DNA of 64,000 nt, taken from assembly GCA_963734665.1 (NCBI GenBank), contig CAVTIR010000010.1, positions 372,001 through 436,000 on the forward strand, read 5' to 3'. The stretch is from Trebonia sp963734665 (GTDB lineage: Bacteria > Actinomycetota > Actinomycetes > Streptosporangiales > Streptosporangiaceae). Shown here one piece after another: positions 14,681 to 23,158 of this stretch (position 1 is the first letter of the stretch; the number at the start of each line of letters is the position of its first letter). The notes under the pieces were generated by a model. The model was not told the origin of the DNA and made no database searches. It saw nothing but the letters and a program-made list of their open reading frames with translations. The translations under genes were made by a program, and so were the position numbers.

Positions 14681-17365
14681 TCACCCCCTTACCGTGCTAG
14701 TTGGGTTGGGGAACTCCCTGCAGGGCCACTCGGGAACCCCGACAGGGAGGCTTGTGGGCCGGGCGAAGAACGGAAGCGCCGCGCCACACGGGGCAAGTGC
14801 GGCGGCCGTGCCCAGCAGGACGCCGGCGGTGCCGGTGCCCAAGTCCATCGACAGGCGCAGCAGCATGTCCCCGGGGAATGCCAGGCCGTCGGCGTACTGG
14901 ATGGCGTGCCAGGCGAGCCGGTCGACATGGGCGGCGGCGACGCGCCCGGCCGCCTCCTGCCCGCTCCCGTCGCGTGTGCCAGCTAGGTAGGCGATCATCC
15001 CGGCGCGGCCGTTGAACAGGCCTGCCTGCACGTAGAAACCGGAGCTCGCAGCAAGCCTGATGGCGCGCGCCGCGTCAGTGAACGCCGCGTTGCGACGGTG
15101 TGCCGTGAATTGGTCGATCACCATGCCGACGCCGGCGCTACCTCCGGCGAGGTACGGCAGCGTCCGCCAGCCGTCGTCGACTTGCAGCGCGCCATTGCGG
15201 TCGGTTACGCACCGTTCCAGGTCGACTGCTATGGCACCCTGAGCGGCGTCGAGGTAGGCCGGGTCTCCGGTCCGCTCGTACAAGTGGATGAACAGCAGCG
15301 CCTTCCCCGACGCGCCGTGCAGCAGGCCGACGGCGCCGCGGGATCTGTCCACCGCGCGCTCGCCGACCGCGCCGTGCCCGGCGGCCATATAGGGTGCCGC
15401 GACGATCTTCGCGGCCCGTATCGCGGCGTCGGCCATCCCTGGCTCGCCGGCCTGGTCACCCACCGAGATCATGGCGAGCGCGAACCCCGACAGGCCACCG
15501 TAGAGGCCGTGGCCGAGCCGGTCCCAGTTCTCGCTGAGGCAGATGCGCGCCGTCCGGACAGCGGCGTCCAGATGGCCGAGCCGTGCCAGGGTGTATGCCG
15601 CCCCTGCCAGTCCGTCGTAGAGGCCGAGGCGCGTACCCTCAGCGGGTTCAGCAGTGCGTCTGACGAGCCATTCCTCGTATTCTGGCACGTGCACGCCGAC
15701 TGCCTCAGACAGCGCGTACAGCACGCCGGCCGCGCCGTGCGCGAGGCCGAGAGCGCTGCCAGGGACGCGGAACTGGTCGATGTCGCCGGGAAAGAGCCGG
15801 TCCGCGCGGTCCGGGGTCGCGCTCGCCCGGATCGCGCCCACCATGTCCAAGGCCAGCCGGTCCCAGCACGCGTCGTCACTAGCGGCATCGGCGTCGGCGT
15901 CGCTGGCCTCGCGTGGTGCCGCGGTTAGGCAGGCGACGTACGCGGATGGCCGGGCCGGACAGCCGCGGGTAATTTCCCGCACCGCCTCGTCAAGGAACTT
16001 CTTCGGGACCGGGAACAGCCCGGCGATCGTCAGCGCGAGTTGCGCCGCCTTGTCCCGGTCTAGCGCGAACAGCGTCGTCAGCGGCATGAACATCGCCAGT
16101 CGCAGACACGCGAGGCTATAGGCGTCGGCGTCGAACCCGGTACGGTCACGGGGCGCGGCGAACCCGGGGTTGCCGACGGTGCGGACCCGTCCCTCGCTGA
16201 TGTCGCTGGCGGCCTCGAAGTCGATGAAGGCAACGGTGTCGTCCGGCCGCACCATGACGTTGAACATATGCAGGTCGTTGAAGACCACGCCGCGCTCATG
16301 CATGGCCTCAGCGGCACGTTCGACCTTGCCGCATATCCCCAGTGCCCATGCCGTGTACGCTTTCGCTGCGGCCGGGTCAGGCACCGGTCCGTCGAGTGGA
16401 TACCGCTCGACGAAGACTGAATTGAGCGTCCTGCCTGGGATGAATTCCTCGACGAGGAAGCGATGCTCGCCGACCTGCGGAAACCCGCGTACTTCTGGGG
16501 CGATTCCCAGGCCTGACAGGCGCAACAGGAAATTGTGCTCCCGGTGCAGCCTGGTGACCGCGTCGGACCCGTCGGCGGCCAGGCCCGCGTGCGGTCTGGC
16601 CTCTTTCAGGATCACCCGTTCGCCGCTCCGCTTGTCGGTTGCCGTGTAAACTCCGCCACCGTTCGAGAAATGCAGGGCACCGGTCAGGTCATATTCCAGG
16701 TCTGTTACTTTTAGTGAATTGCGAGCGGCGAGGTGGGGTGCCAGGAAGTCGGGCAGGCTGACCCATTCCGGCGGCATGAAGACGTAGGACCGCGAGTCCG
16801 GAACAAGATCACCGGCCGGGTTCTCGATAGCAGGAGTCATCTCGCCGCGGGAATCGAGGCAAAAACGCTCGGTGAAGCTGCCGTAGCGTACATACAGCGG
16901 GCCCGCGCCGTACCGGAGATCGCTGAGGATGTACGGCCCGGGGGCGCCAACGAGCTCGGCATCGAGTTCGCGCAGGATACGCTCGCAGGAAGCCTCATCC
17001 ACCGGGTATATGGTGACGGCCTTGCCGCTGCCTGAACGCGACGAGTATTTCGCGTTCCGCATGAGCACTGCCAGTCGCGAGCCCAGGAACTTAAATGACA
17101 CTCCGCGCGGCACGCAATATTGCCATACCTTGGTAATGATCTCATCGGAGTTATCGAGGCATGTCGATACGTGGATCTTCCAGCCTTGCGCGGGAATCGG
17201 AGACCTTGGCGGGACGTTAATGATCCAGTCGCCATGGCACGCCCGGCGCCACCCGTCAGGCAGCGGTCGCCTAGAGATCGGGAAGAGAGTCAGTGGATCC
17301 TGCTGCTGGGGCGAATCGTAAAAGATCCGGTCAGTCAGGCAGTACTGTTCATACTGCTTATCCAC
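14681..17365 (-). CDS. ramC: Class III lanthipeptide synthetase (RamC/AmfT, LanKC)
   Basis: An 894-aa three-domain enzyme. Residues 1 to about 220 form the phosphoSer/Thr lyase region; about 225-480 is a Ser/Thr-kinase-like domain with a Gly loop (NGGGVYTA, 235-242), Lys254 in VILKEARP, a catalytic loop FNDLHMFNVMV (Asp364, Asn369) and a metal-binding DFE at 382-384; about 520-890 is a LanC-like cyclase. The cyclase has GLYGGLSG and GLLHGASG where LanC enzymes carry zinc-binding Cys and Cys-His, so no zinc site remains, as in class III enzymes. It phosphorylates and dehydrates Ser residues of the precursor and directs thioether rings. It is first in the run ramC-ramS-ramA-ramB. Confidence 0.93.
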   Translation of the reverse strand: MDKQYEQYCLTDRIFYDSPQQQDPLTLFPISRRPLPDGWRRACHGDWIINVPPRSPIPAQGWKIHVSTCLDNSDEIITKVWQYCVPRGVSFKFLGSRLAVLMRNAKYSSRSGSGKAVTIYPVDEASCERILRELDAELVGAPGPYILSDLRYGAGPLYVRYGSFTERFCLDSRGEMTPAIENPAGDLVPDSRSYVFMPPEWVSLPDFLAPHLAARNSLKVTDLEYDLTGALHFSNGGGVYTATDKRSGERVILKEARPHAGLAADGSDAVTRLHREHNFLLRLSGLGIAPEVRGFPQVGEHRFLVEEFIPGRTLNSVFVERYPLDGPVPDPAAAKAYTAWALGICGKVERAAEAMHERGVVFNDLHMFNVMVRPDDTVAFIDFEAASDISEGRVRTVGNPGFAAPRDRTGFDADAYSLACLRLAMFMPLTTLFALDRDKAAQLALTIAGLFPVPKKFLDEAVREITRGCPARPSAYVACLTAAPREASDADADAASDDACWDRLALDMVGAIRASATPDRADRLFPGDIDQFRVPGSALGLAHGAAGVLYALSEAVGVHVPEYEEWLVRRTAEPAEGTRLGLYDGLAGAAYTLARLGHLDAAVRTARICLSENWDRLGHGLYGGLSGFALAMISVGDQAGEPGMADAAIRAAKIVAAPYMAAGHGAVGERAVDRSRGAVGLLHGASGKALLFIHLYERTGDPAYLDAAQGAIAVDLERCVTDRNGALQVDDGWRTLPYLAGGSAGVGMVIDQFTAHRRNAAFTDAARAIRLAASSGFYVQAGLFNGRAGMIAYLAGTRDGSGQEAAGRVAAAHVDRLAWHAIQYADGLAFPGDMLLRLSMDLGTGTAGVLLGTAAALAPCGAALPFFARPTSLPVGVPEWPCREFPNPTSTVRG

Positions 17366-18059
17366 GGTTTCCCCCGGTTGGATGTAACTTAGCGATCATT
17401 CATGTAGATCTGATCGACAGCGAAATCATGGCATCCCATCACCCCGTCGCATAGTGACTTCTGTCATCAATTCCCGCTCGTTCGACGGTCTAGCGAGCCG
17501 ATTTGAGCGCTTTAACATAGCAGCCGCACTTCGTCAATATATCTACGCCGTAGGCCCGTACTTTGGCCTTGACTTTGCCTACCTAGTGACCGCATCCGGC
17601 GCCTTTGCCTAAGCAGTCACCCATGATCACGCCCGGATTGGCCGCATATGTCTGTGCCGCTGATAGGCATAGTGGTTGGGTGTGGTGGGTCATGGAGTAG
17701 GCAATGTGGGTGCTGCGACAGGCGCCGGACCGCAGGAAATTGGTAACGAAATGCGGCTATAGGACTAAGTATGAAATATCGGACAGTTCGTTTGTGCCGC
17801 CTCCGGCTTTCCCACGGGCACCTGGTCGATGGCGAACTTTGCTGCGGCCACTGCTACCGACGGCAGTCGCGCTCTCCCCAGTGGCCTCGCACGTGGTCCC
17901 GAGCGAGACCAAATGGCCACGATTCCGTCTCCTTTTTCGCGTGCATCGCTTTGTCGGCAGCTGCCCGGTGCTACTCTTTTTCACGAAGTCATAACCGATT
18001 GATTGCCGCATTCCTGCTGCTTTCTCTGCATAGGTTCGGGTATATGGGGGGCTAGTCCG
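17366..18059. promoter_or_regulatory. 694-bp divergent control region between ramC and ramR, with direct repeats
   Basis: I see no convincing gene here; the open frames have no recognisable domain. Two similar 19-bp segments, CTTTGCCTACCTAGTGACC (17573-17591) and CTTTGCCTAAGCAGTCACC (17603-17621), lie exactly 30 bp apart in the same orientation, and a partial CTTTGGCCT starts at 17561. TGCCTA also occurs inverted at 17688-17705 (TAGGCA twice). These are candidate binding sites for the RamR-like regulator, spaced about three helical turns. The distal part (17700-18059) is long for a simple promoter and may contain an untranslated leader for ramR. Confidence 0.5.
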
Positions 18060-18653
18060 ATGATCCGGCTACTTGTCGCGGAGCCGACGACCGTGACTCG
18101 AGAGGGACTCGTTGCCCTTCTTGGCAGGGAGAGCGACATCGAACTCGCCGCGACCGTGGGGCGCCGCGAGGATGTCCTGACAACTACGCGGGCAGTACGG
18201 CCCGACGTCGCGCTGATTGCGGCAGCGTTCCCCGACCGGGACGGCATCACCGTCGCGGCCGGAATGCGCACAGCGGCGCCCAGCTGCCGCTGCGCGATAC
18301 TGAGCTCCGGCTGGCGGCCCCGGGACCTGCAGCGGGCGGTCGCGGCTGGGGTGCGGGGCTTCCTGGTCTTGGACTCGCCAGCGCAGTTCCTGACCGGTGC
18401 CGTCCGGCTGCTGGCCGTCGGTCGGCAAGTCGTCGATCCCCGCCTCTCGCTCCGTGAGCGGTGTCCCCTGACAACACGGGAAGCGGACGCCCTCAGCGCT
18501 GCCGCAGAGGGATCGACGACGGCGGAAATCGCTGCCGTCCTGTGCCTTACCGAAGGGACGGTGCGCAACTACCTCTCCCGCGCCATCGCGAAGACCGGCG
18601 CGCGCAACCGCGTCGACGCCATCCGCATAGCACACGAATCCGGCTGGCTCTAA
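18060..18653 (+). CDS. ramR: RamR-like NarL/LuxR-family orphan response regulator
   Basis: A 197-aa protein with an N-terminal receiver-like domain (1 to about 120) and a C-terminal LuxR-type helix-turn-helix (about 135-197; LTTREADALSAAAEGSTTAEIAAVL and GTVRNYLSRAIAKT give the two signature blocks). ATG 18060 is chosen because GGGGGG lies eight bases upstream and the receiver starts at once; a TTG at 18003 would add 19 unlikely residues. The receiver is atypical: where regulators have an acidic pair the sequence is VAEP, and where the phosphorylated Asp is expected (P-D-V-x-L-x-D) it reads PDVALIAA, with Ala54. It therefore probably works without phosphorylation, perhaps by ligand or dose. 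Divergence from ramC makes it the likely activator of the cluster. Confidence 0.88.
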   Translation: MIRLLVAEPTTVTREGLVALLGRESDIELAATVGRREDVLTTTRAVRPDVALIAAAFPDRDGITVAAGMRTAAPSCRCAILSSGWRPRDLQRAVAAGVRGFLVLDSPAQFLTGAVRLLAVGRQVVDPRLSLRERCPLTTREADALSAAAEGSTTAEIAAVLCLTEGTVRNYLSRAIAKTGARNRVDAIRIAHESGWL

Positions 18654-19132
18654 CGAGATCGCGGAGCCTTGGTCGGCCTGCTCAGCCATCTAGCTCTGCG
18701 ACCAGGCCCCCCGGTGAGGATCCCGCCGCGACCGGGAGCTCGTGCTCTTCCGGGCTCGGAGAACAGAACCCATCCCCCGTGGCCTGATCGACGAGCCGGT
18801 CACCCTTCAGCGGGGCAACGCACCGCTGTCGGCCGCGGACCTGCGGCAGTTGTCGAGCAGCGAGTTCGCCGCCTCGGCTGCGACAAGGGGTCAGCAGGCG
18901 CAAGAGGCGCGTTACTTGTCACTTTCAAACTCGGCGGCGAGCTTAACTGGCGGCCCTGGCAGCACGCCAGAAGAGAGCAGCCGCGCCGCGTCCGCCTCTA
19001 TTTTCGGAGTCCATTGAAAGTGCAAGTGCCGCGCCTCCACAGAGTCGACGCGAATCGCAGGCAGCGCGGAAATGTAACTACCGGGTAAGCGCAGCCTTAC
19101 CGTACGATTTACTACCCGCCCGGACCCACATG

Positions 19133-19202
19133 CCCGGTGCCCCCGGCCGCGCGTGACGCAGGCGAGGCCAGGCCACTGATTCGCGGGGCCGGGGGCACCG
19201 GG
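19133..19202. terminator. 16-bp perfect inverted repeat
   Basis: CCCGGTGCCCCCGGCC at 19133-19148 is exactly complementary to 19187-19202, with a 38-nt loop. It lies between the convergent ramR and the ABC operon and could terminate either direction. Confidence 0.5.
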
Positions 19203-19218
19203 TTCACGGACGTCACTC

Positions 19219-19257
19219 ATGTCACAACGGCGCACATTCCTGTGGCCGCTGTGACAT
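19219..19257 (-). terminator. Terminator-like hairpin behind the ABC operon
   Basis: ATGTCACAACGGC (19219-19231) pairs with GCCGCTGTGACAT (19245-19257) with one mismatch and a 13-nt loop. It is 27 bp downstream of the last coding remnant of the minus-strand ABC operon. Confidence 0.6.
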
Positions 19258-19283
19258 CAGGCGTGCTGCTTTCAGTTCACGTC

Positions 19284-19407
19284 TTACACGGCGACCCGGT
19301 TATCGACCAGCGAGCCGAAGCCGGAATCCGCCCCGATCAGGCCCCACTTGACCATCCAGTCGTAGGTCCGCTGGAAGTCCCTCTCCGAGTACGGTGCCGG
19401 GTCCACG
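19284..19407 (-). pseudogene. C-terminal remnant of a second NMT1-type substrate-binding protein
   Basis: On the minus strand the last 40 or so codons read DVDPAPYSERDFQRTYDWMV, followed by KWGL, and end at TAA 19284-19286. This resembles the end of the intact binding protein at 20835-21692, which reads TPYPRQRLTETYDWMRSWGL before its stop: P-Y-x-x-x-x-x-x-x-T-Y-D-W-M-x-x-W-G-L is shared. It is in a different frame from the ATPase it adjoins. The simplest reading is that a deletion fused the ATPase gene to the tail of a lost paralogous binding-protein gene. Confidence 0.75.
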
Positions 19408-19999
19408 TCGTGCCGAGCTGCCCGAGCAGTGCGGACAATGTCACCTGGAGCCGTTCCCTGTTCAGGGCGTCGACGGCACTGAACGGCTCGTCGAGCAGCA
19501 GCACGCGGGGCTCGATGGCAAGCGCCCTCGCCAGGTTGACCCGCTGCTGCATGCCGCCCGACAGCTGGCGCGGGCTGTAGTCGGCGAACTGCTCGAGGCC
19601 CACAAGCGCGAGCATCTCGCCAACCTGCCGGTCTCGCTCGGCCGGCGAGAACCTGCCCGAGCGGACAGCCAGGCGCAGCCCGAACGCCACGTTCTGCCGC
19701 ACCGTCCACCATGGGAACAGTGACGGCTGCTGGAAGACGAAGCCGACCTCCGCGCCGGCGGAGCCGGGCTCGGCGCCGGTTACGCGGACGTGGCCGCCGG
19801 TAGGCCTCTCCAGGCCCTGGATCATCCGCAGCAGCGTCGTCTTGCCGCAGCCGGACGGGCCGACGATGGCGATGAACTCGCCTGCGCCCGCCGCCAGGTC
19901 CACGTCGAGGACGGCGTCGAGGCCGCCGCCGGGCGACGAGTAGCGTTTCGACACGCCGGCCAGGTCGACGACCGGCTGGCCGATGCTCACGGCGGTCAC
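19337..19999 (-). pseudogene. Truncated SsuB/TauB-type ABC transporter ATPase
   Basis: The frame starts at GTG 19999, overlapping the permease stop (GTGA), and encodes a good nitrate/sulfonate/taurine-type ATPase: Walker A GPSGCGKTT, Q-loop FVFQQPSLFPWW, signature LSGGMQQRVNLARAL and Walker B RVLLLDEPFSAVD. After LSALLGQLGTT, where the family should continue to the H-loop (V-T-H-D) and about 50-70 more residues, the frame runs into unrelated Arg/Thr-rich sequence and stops at 220 aa; the family is usually 250-270 aa. The lost switch His makes ATP hydrolysis unlikely. Adjacent DNA is the tail of another binding-protein gene, marking a deletion junction near 19410. Confidence 0.75.
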
Positions 20000-20838
20000 T
20001 GACCATCCCCCAGTGCCACGAAGCGACGTTCGAGCAGCCCGACGACCGCCGTCAGGATCAGCCCGATAAGGCTGAGGACGACGACGCCGACGTACAGGTC
20101 GTTGGTGCGCAGGTTCTGCTGGCCGGACAAAATGAGAAAGCCGAGCCCCTTGGTGGAACCGAACAGGTCGCCGGCCACCACGCCGATAAGGCCGCGCCCG
20201 ATCGCGAGGCGGATGCCGGTGAGCAGGTACGGGGCGGTCCCCCGGAGCAGCGCGAACCGGAAGATCTCCGCCCGGCTCGCGCCGAACGCGAGGCACACGT
20301 CGCGCAGCCTGCCGTCGACCTGGCGGGCGCCGGCCTGGCAGTTGATGGCGATAGGAAAGAACGCGGAAATCGCGACGATCACCATCTTCGACCCGGTGCC
20401 GAGGCCGAGCGATACGACGATGAGCGGCGCCACCGCAATGACCGGCACCGTGTACAGCACCGTCACCCAGGGGTCGAAGATCGCGCTGGCGCGGCGGCTG
20501 AGCCCGAGGCAGAATCCCACGAGCATGCCGGCCGCGATGGCCACGGCGAGGCCGACGAAGAACTCCTCAAGGCTGGTGACCACGTCGGTGCCCAGCGTTC
20601 CCGCCTTGGCAAGCTGAACCCCGTCGGTCAAGGTAGCCCACGGGCCGACGATCGCGAGCGGGTTCGGATGGAGCAGGCTGACAGCCAGCTGCCAGATGAC
20701 GATGCCGCCCACGATGGACGCCGCAGTGGTCCACCACGGCTGGCGGATGCCGTTCCCGCCCCGCGCCTGCGGCCGGAAACGCCGCGGGTTCCTGGACGCC
20801 TGCCGGGGGCTGGCCACCCCGTCGCGCAACAGAGTCAC
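19996..20838 (-). CDS. SsuC/TauC-type ABC transporter permease
   Basis: A 280-aa permease of the nitrate/sulfonate/taurine family (BPD_transp_1 domain). About six hydrophobic segments are visible from residue 35, and the EAA-loop region is CLAFGASRAEIFRFALLRGT, near residue 185, with the conserved G. GTG 20838 overlaps the stop of the upstream binding-protein gene by 4 bp (GTGA), and its own stop overlaps the ATPase start in the same way, so the three genes were one translationally coupled operon. With the ATPase broken, transport would need an ATPase encoded elsewhere. Confidence 0.85.
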   Translation of the reverse strand: MTLLRDGVASPRQASRNPRRFRPQARGGNGIRQPWWTTAASIVGGIVIWQLAVSLLHPNPLAIVGPWATLTDGVQLAKAGTLGTDVVTSLEEFFVGLAVAIAAGMLVGFCLGLSRRASAIFDPWVTVLYTVPVIAVAPLIVVSLGLGTGSKMVIVAISAFFPIAINCQAGARQVDGRLRDVCLAFGASRAEIFRFALLRGTAPYLLTGIRLAIGRGLIGVVAGDLFGSTKGLGFLILSGQQNLRTNDLYVGVVVLSLIGLILTAVVGLLERRFVALGDGQ

Positions 20839-21692
20839 TGAACCGCCACGAGCGTCTCTGGGGCCCACTCGCCCGAGGCCAGGCCCCACGACCGCATCCA
20901 GTCATAGGTCTCGGTCAGTCGCTGCCGGGGGTACGGCGTGACGTGGATGTAACGGACGAAGGTGCCGGACAGCTCCTCGGGAGACAGCTGGCCCTTCGTC
21001 GGCTCGGCCAGGTGACCGCGGTAGGAGTCCGGGGACGCGTTGATGCGGTCCACGGCCTCATTGATCGCGTCCAGGTAGCCCTGCCGCACCTCCGGGGCGA
21101 GGCTGGCGCCGACGACCTCGGCGCCGCGGTAGAACGTGGCGGCGACGATATGCGCCCCGTTCTTGAGCGCGAGGCTGATGAAGGGCTCCATCAGGGCGAC
21201 TACCCGGGCGCCGCCGCTGATGAGCTGCTCGTACCGGTGCTCGGGACCGCCGAGGTGCTCGACGCGGATGCGCTCCTTGGGTAGCGTGCCCTCAAGGAGC
21301 TGCAGGGACGTGTAATGCGATCCAGTGAACTCGTTCACGCCGACGGGCACGTCGCCGAGGTCGTGGGGCTCGTTGATCGCGGGGTCAAGTGTCAGGATCG
21401 CCTGGGCGGCCACGGCGGCGCGGAGCACGGCCACCTGCCCCGGCCTGCTTCCCCGTTCCAGGCGGTCAAGGCTCGCCCACTCACACACGTTGTACACGTC
21501 GGACTCGCCGTGCTCAAAGAGCGACTCCTTGAGCCGCGCGAACACGTCGCGCTCGGTGCGGGGCCGGTCGTCGTAGGTCGCGGAGAAGCGGACATCCAGG
21601 CCATGGCGTTCGAAGATGCCTTCCTCAGCGGCGACGATGGCGGGCAGGTCGAACACCCGCCCGTTCGGGGCCAGAGCGAGAGATGTGGACAC
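20835..21692 (-). CDS. NMT1/THI5-like periplasmic-type substrate-binding protein
   Basis: A 285-aa member of the NMT1/SsuA-like family, which binds sulfonates, nitrate, thiamine precursors or similar ligands for ABC import. It starts MSTSLALAPNGRVFDLPAIV, with the ligand-binding fold beginning at once; no signal peptide or lipobox is seen, which is unusual for an extracytoplasmic binding protein. GVNEFTGSHYTSLQLLEG and the GGARVVALMEPFISLALKNG segment are typical of the hinge/lobe region. GTG 21692 follows AAGAGGAG at good spacing. Operator-like repeats lie directly upstream. A rhodanese gene next door suggests a sulfur compound as ligand, an inference from context only. Confidence 0.8.
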   Translation of the reverse strand: MSTSLALAPNGRVFDLPAIVAAEEGIFERHGLDVRFSATYDDRPRTERDVFARLKESLFEHGESDVYNVCEWASLDRLERGSRPGQVAVLRAAVAAQAILTLDPAINEPHDLGDVPVGVNEFTGSHYTSLQLLEGTLPKERIRVEHLGGPEHRYEQLISGGARVVALMEPFISLALKNGAHIVAATFYRGAEVVGASLAPEVRQGYLDAINEAVDRINASPDSYRGHLAEPTKGQLSPEELSGTFVRYIHVTPYPRQRLTETYDWMRSWGLASGEWAPETLVAVQ

Positions 21693-21712
21693 CAGTCGTG
21701 CTCCTCTTACCT

Positions 21713-21764
21713 GACATTTACAACCATTAATGTAGACATTTACACGCGTTCACTGTGGTGTCAA
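21713..21764 (-). promoter_or_regulatory. Promoter with a direct-repeat operator before the ABC operon
   Basis: GACATTTACA occurs at 21713-21722 and again at 21735-21744, 22 bp (two helical turns) start to start, flanking AACCATTAATGTA-like AT-rich sequence. On the minus strand TTGACA (21759-21764) is a good -35 element, placing the -10 over the distal repeat. A protein bound at the repeats would block or direct RNA polymerase. Confidence 0.55.
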
Positions 21765-22074
21765 CGCCTCACCCTCGTGTCTCAGAACACACTGTGCCTA
21801 CTAGCGCACGAGCGACACATGAGTGACACCACACTGACGCGTCTTCCGCATACTGCGGCGAGAGAGGCGCACACGGATATCGCGAACCGGACGACTACAC
21901 GGGTACCACACAGGCGACAGGATGACGCTGACCACCGGGGCAGGCCGCATGCCGACGCGTGCTCGGTGACCGAGCGCACCTCTGCAAACCTGCCGCGATC
22001 AGCTGTCGCCGCGGCATGGTCATACTAAGCCGACCTCGCCGCCTCGTGTCAAGGCGACGCTGCTCACGGGCCGG
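21765..22074. other. 310-bp intergenic stretch
   Basis: Nothing recognisable between the ABC operon promoter and the end of the rhodanese gene. Short open frames lack ribosome binding sites and domain features. Confidence 0.5.
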
Positions 22075-22947
22075 TTAACGCTCCACCTCGACGGGCAGGG
22101 CCGGGTCCGTCACGTACTCCGCCCACGAGGCGTCGAACAGCGCGGCGTCGATGCCCGCGGCACGGAGCGCGAACGCGGCCCAGGCGCTCGCCACGCCGCC
22201 GCCGCAGTAGACGGCGACAGGCCGACCTGTATCGACGCCCAGGCCCGTGAGTATGCCGCCGATGTCCCCGGCCGACCGGAGCCGGCCATTGCGGTGGTGG
22301 AGGCTCGTAGAGGGGATGTTCACGGCTCCAGGGATCCGGCCGGGGAAGGGACTTCCGCGGCTCGGGTCGGGTGCCCTGAGGCGGTACTGAGACCGCGCCC
22401 GCACGTCGACAAGCTGCCCCTGACGGCCGAGTTCGAGCGCGCTCAGCGCGTCGACGACAGGCATGCCGCCTGGTCGTGCGCTGAAGTTCCCTGTCTTCGC
22501 CGGCGAGGACTGGCCCACGACCAGCGGGTACCCGCGCCGCTCCCATGCCTGGAGACCGCCGTCGAGGATGCGGACACGCTGATGGCCGAACCAGTGCAGC
22601 AGCCACGACAGCCGCCCTGCCGAGATCCCCGTGTAGCCCGCGTACGCGACGACGTCGGTCCCGTCGTCGAGCCCCCATGAGCGCGCGGTCCGCTCGAAGT
22701 CCCCGGCTTGCGGCACCGGATAGCTTCCGACAGACCGCTCTTGCGGGCCGGACAGCTCGCGTGCCAGGTCCACGAATACCGCGCCAGGGATGTGCCCGGC
22801 GCGGTACTCGTCGGGGAGGGGGCCTTCCTCAAGCGTGAAGCGCGCGTCGAGGAGAAGGATCGGCTGCTGCCGCTGGACCAGCGCGGCAAGTTCATCCACG
22901 GCGATGAAGCCGGGTAGCGGAACCGGTTCAGAGGCGTTGGTCGTCAC
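22075..22947 (-). CDS. Two-domain rhodanese (thiosulfate/3-mercaptopyruvate sulfurtransferase)
   Basis: A 290-aa protein from GTG 22947; a TTG at 22959 is also possible but is preceded by an AT-rich, promoter-like sequence. Two rhodanese domains are visible. The first (about 15-140) has the structural motifs DEYRAGHIPGAVFVDL and VAYAGYTGIS but no active-site Cys. The second (about 160-285) has the matching GRIPGAVNIPS and the active loop VYCGGGVAS with the catalytic Cys. Such enzymes move sulfane sulfur from thiosulfate or mercaptopyruvate to cyanide or thiols. Its place upstream of a sulfonate-type ABC operon fits sulfur metabolism. Confidence 0.88.
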   Translation of the reverse strand: MTTNASEPVPLPGFIAVDELAALVQRQQPILLLDARFTLEEGPLPDEYRAGHIPGAVFVDLARELSGPQERSVGSYPVPQAGDFERTARSWGLDDGTDVVAYAGYTGISAGRLSWLLHWFGHQRVRILDGGLQAWERRGYPLVVGQSSPAKTGNFSARPGGMPVVDALSALELGRQGQLVDVRARSQYRLRAPDPSRGSPFPGRIPGAVNIPSTSLHHRNGRLRSAGDIGGILTGLGVDTGRPVAVYCGGGVASAWAAFALRAAGIDAALFDASWAEYVTDPALPVEVER

Positions 22948-23158
22948 GATATATAACAATATCGATCGAGAAGCTAGGATTTACAGCTGTGGCTCGGCGC
23001 GGGCGAGCCTGATCATCCATCGCTAGCAACCGCAAGTGACCGCTTGATGTTGTGCCGACGGTAGGCGGCAAGAAATCAGCCCGCTGCGCGAACTCCGATT
23101 CGGCGCATGGGCGCTTCTTGAGCGGGCTGGGAGGGTGCTGTCTCTTACGCTTCTGGTC

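Larger units (their letters stand above)
18654..19283. other. 630-bp stretch without a recognisable gene
   Basis: Short open frames occur on both strands, but none has a clear ribosome binding site plus a recognisable domain. The stretch separates ramR from the tail of the decayed ABC operon and contains the two hairpins listed separately at 19133-19202 and 19219-19257. It may contain more remnants of the lost substrate-binding-protein gene, but I could not identify any. Confidence 0.5.

Noticed and set aside
17704..17994. Possible gene in the ramC-ramR intergenic region
   Set aside because: No domain, low coding character and no clear ribosome binding site; several competing frames.
267..18653. 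Nitroreductase cluster and lanthipeptide locus as one biosynthetic cluster
   Set aside because: They are convergent, with overlapping stops, and ram-type loci work without such enzymes; adjacency alone is weak, although a link is not excluded.
18912..19235. 107-codon minus-strand frame behind the ABC operon
   Set aside because: It crosses two strong hairpins and shows no family features.
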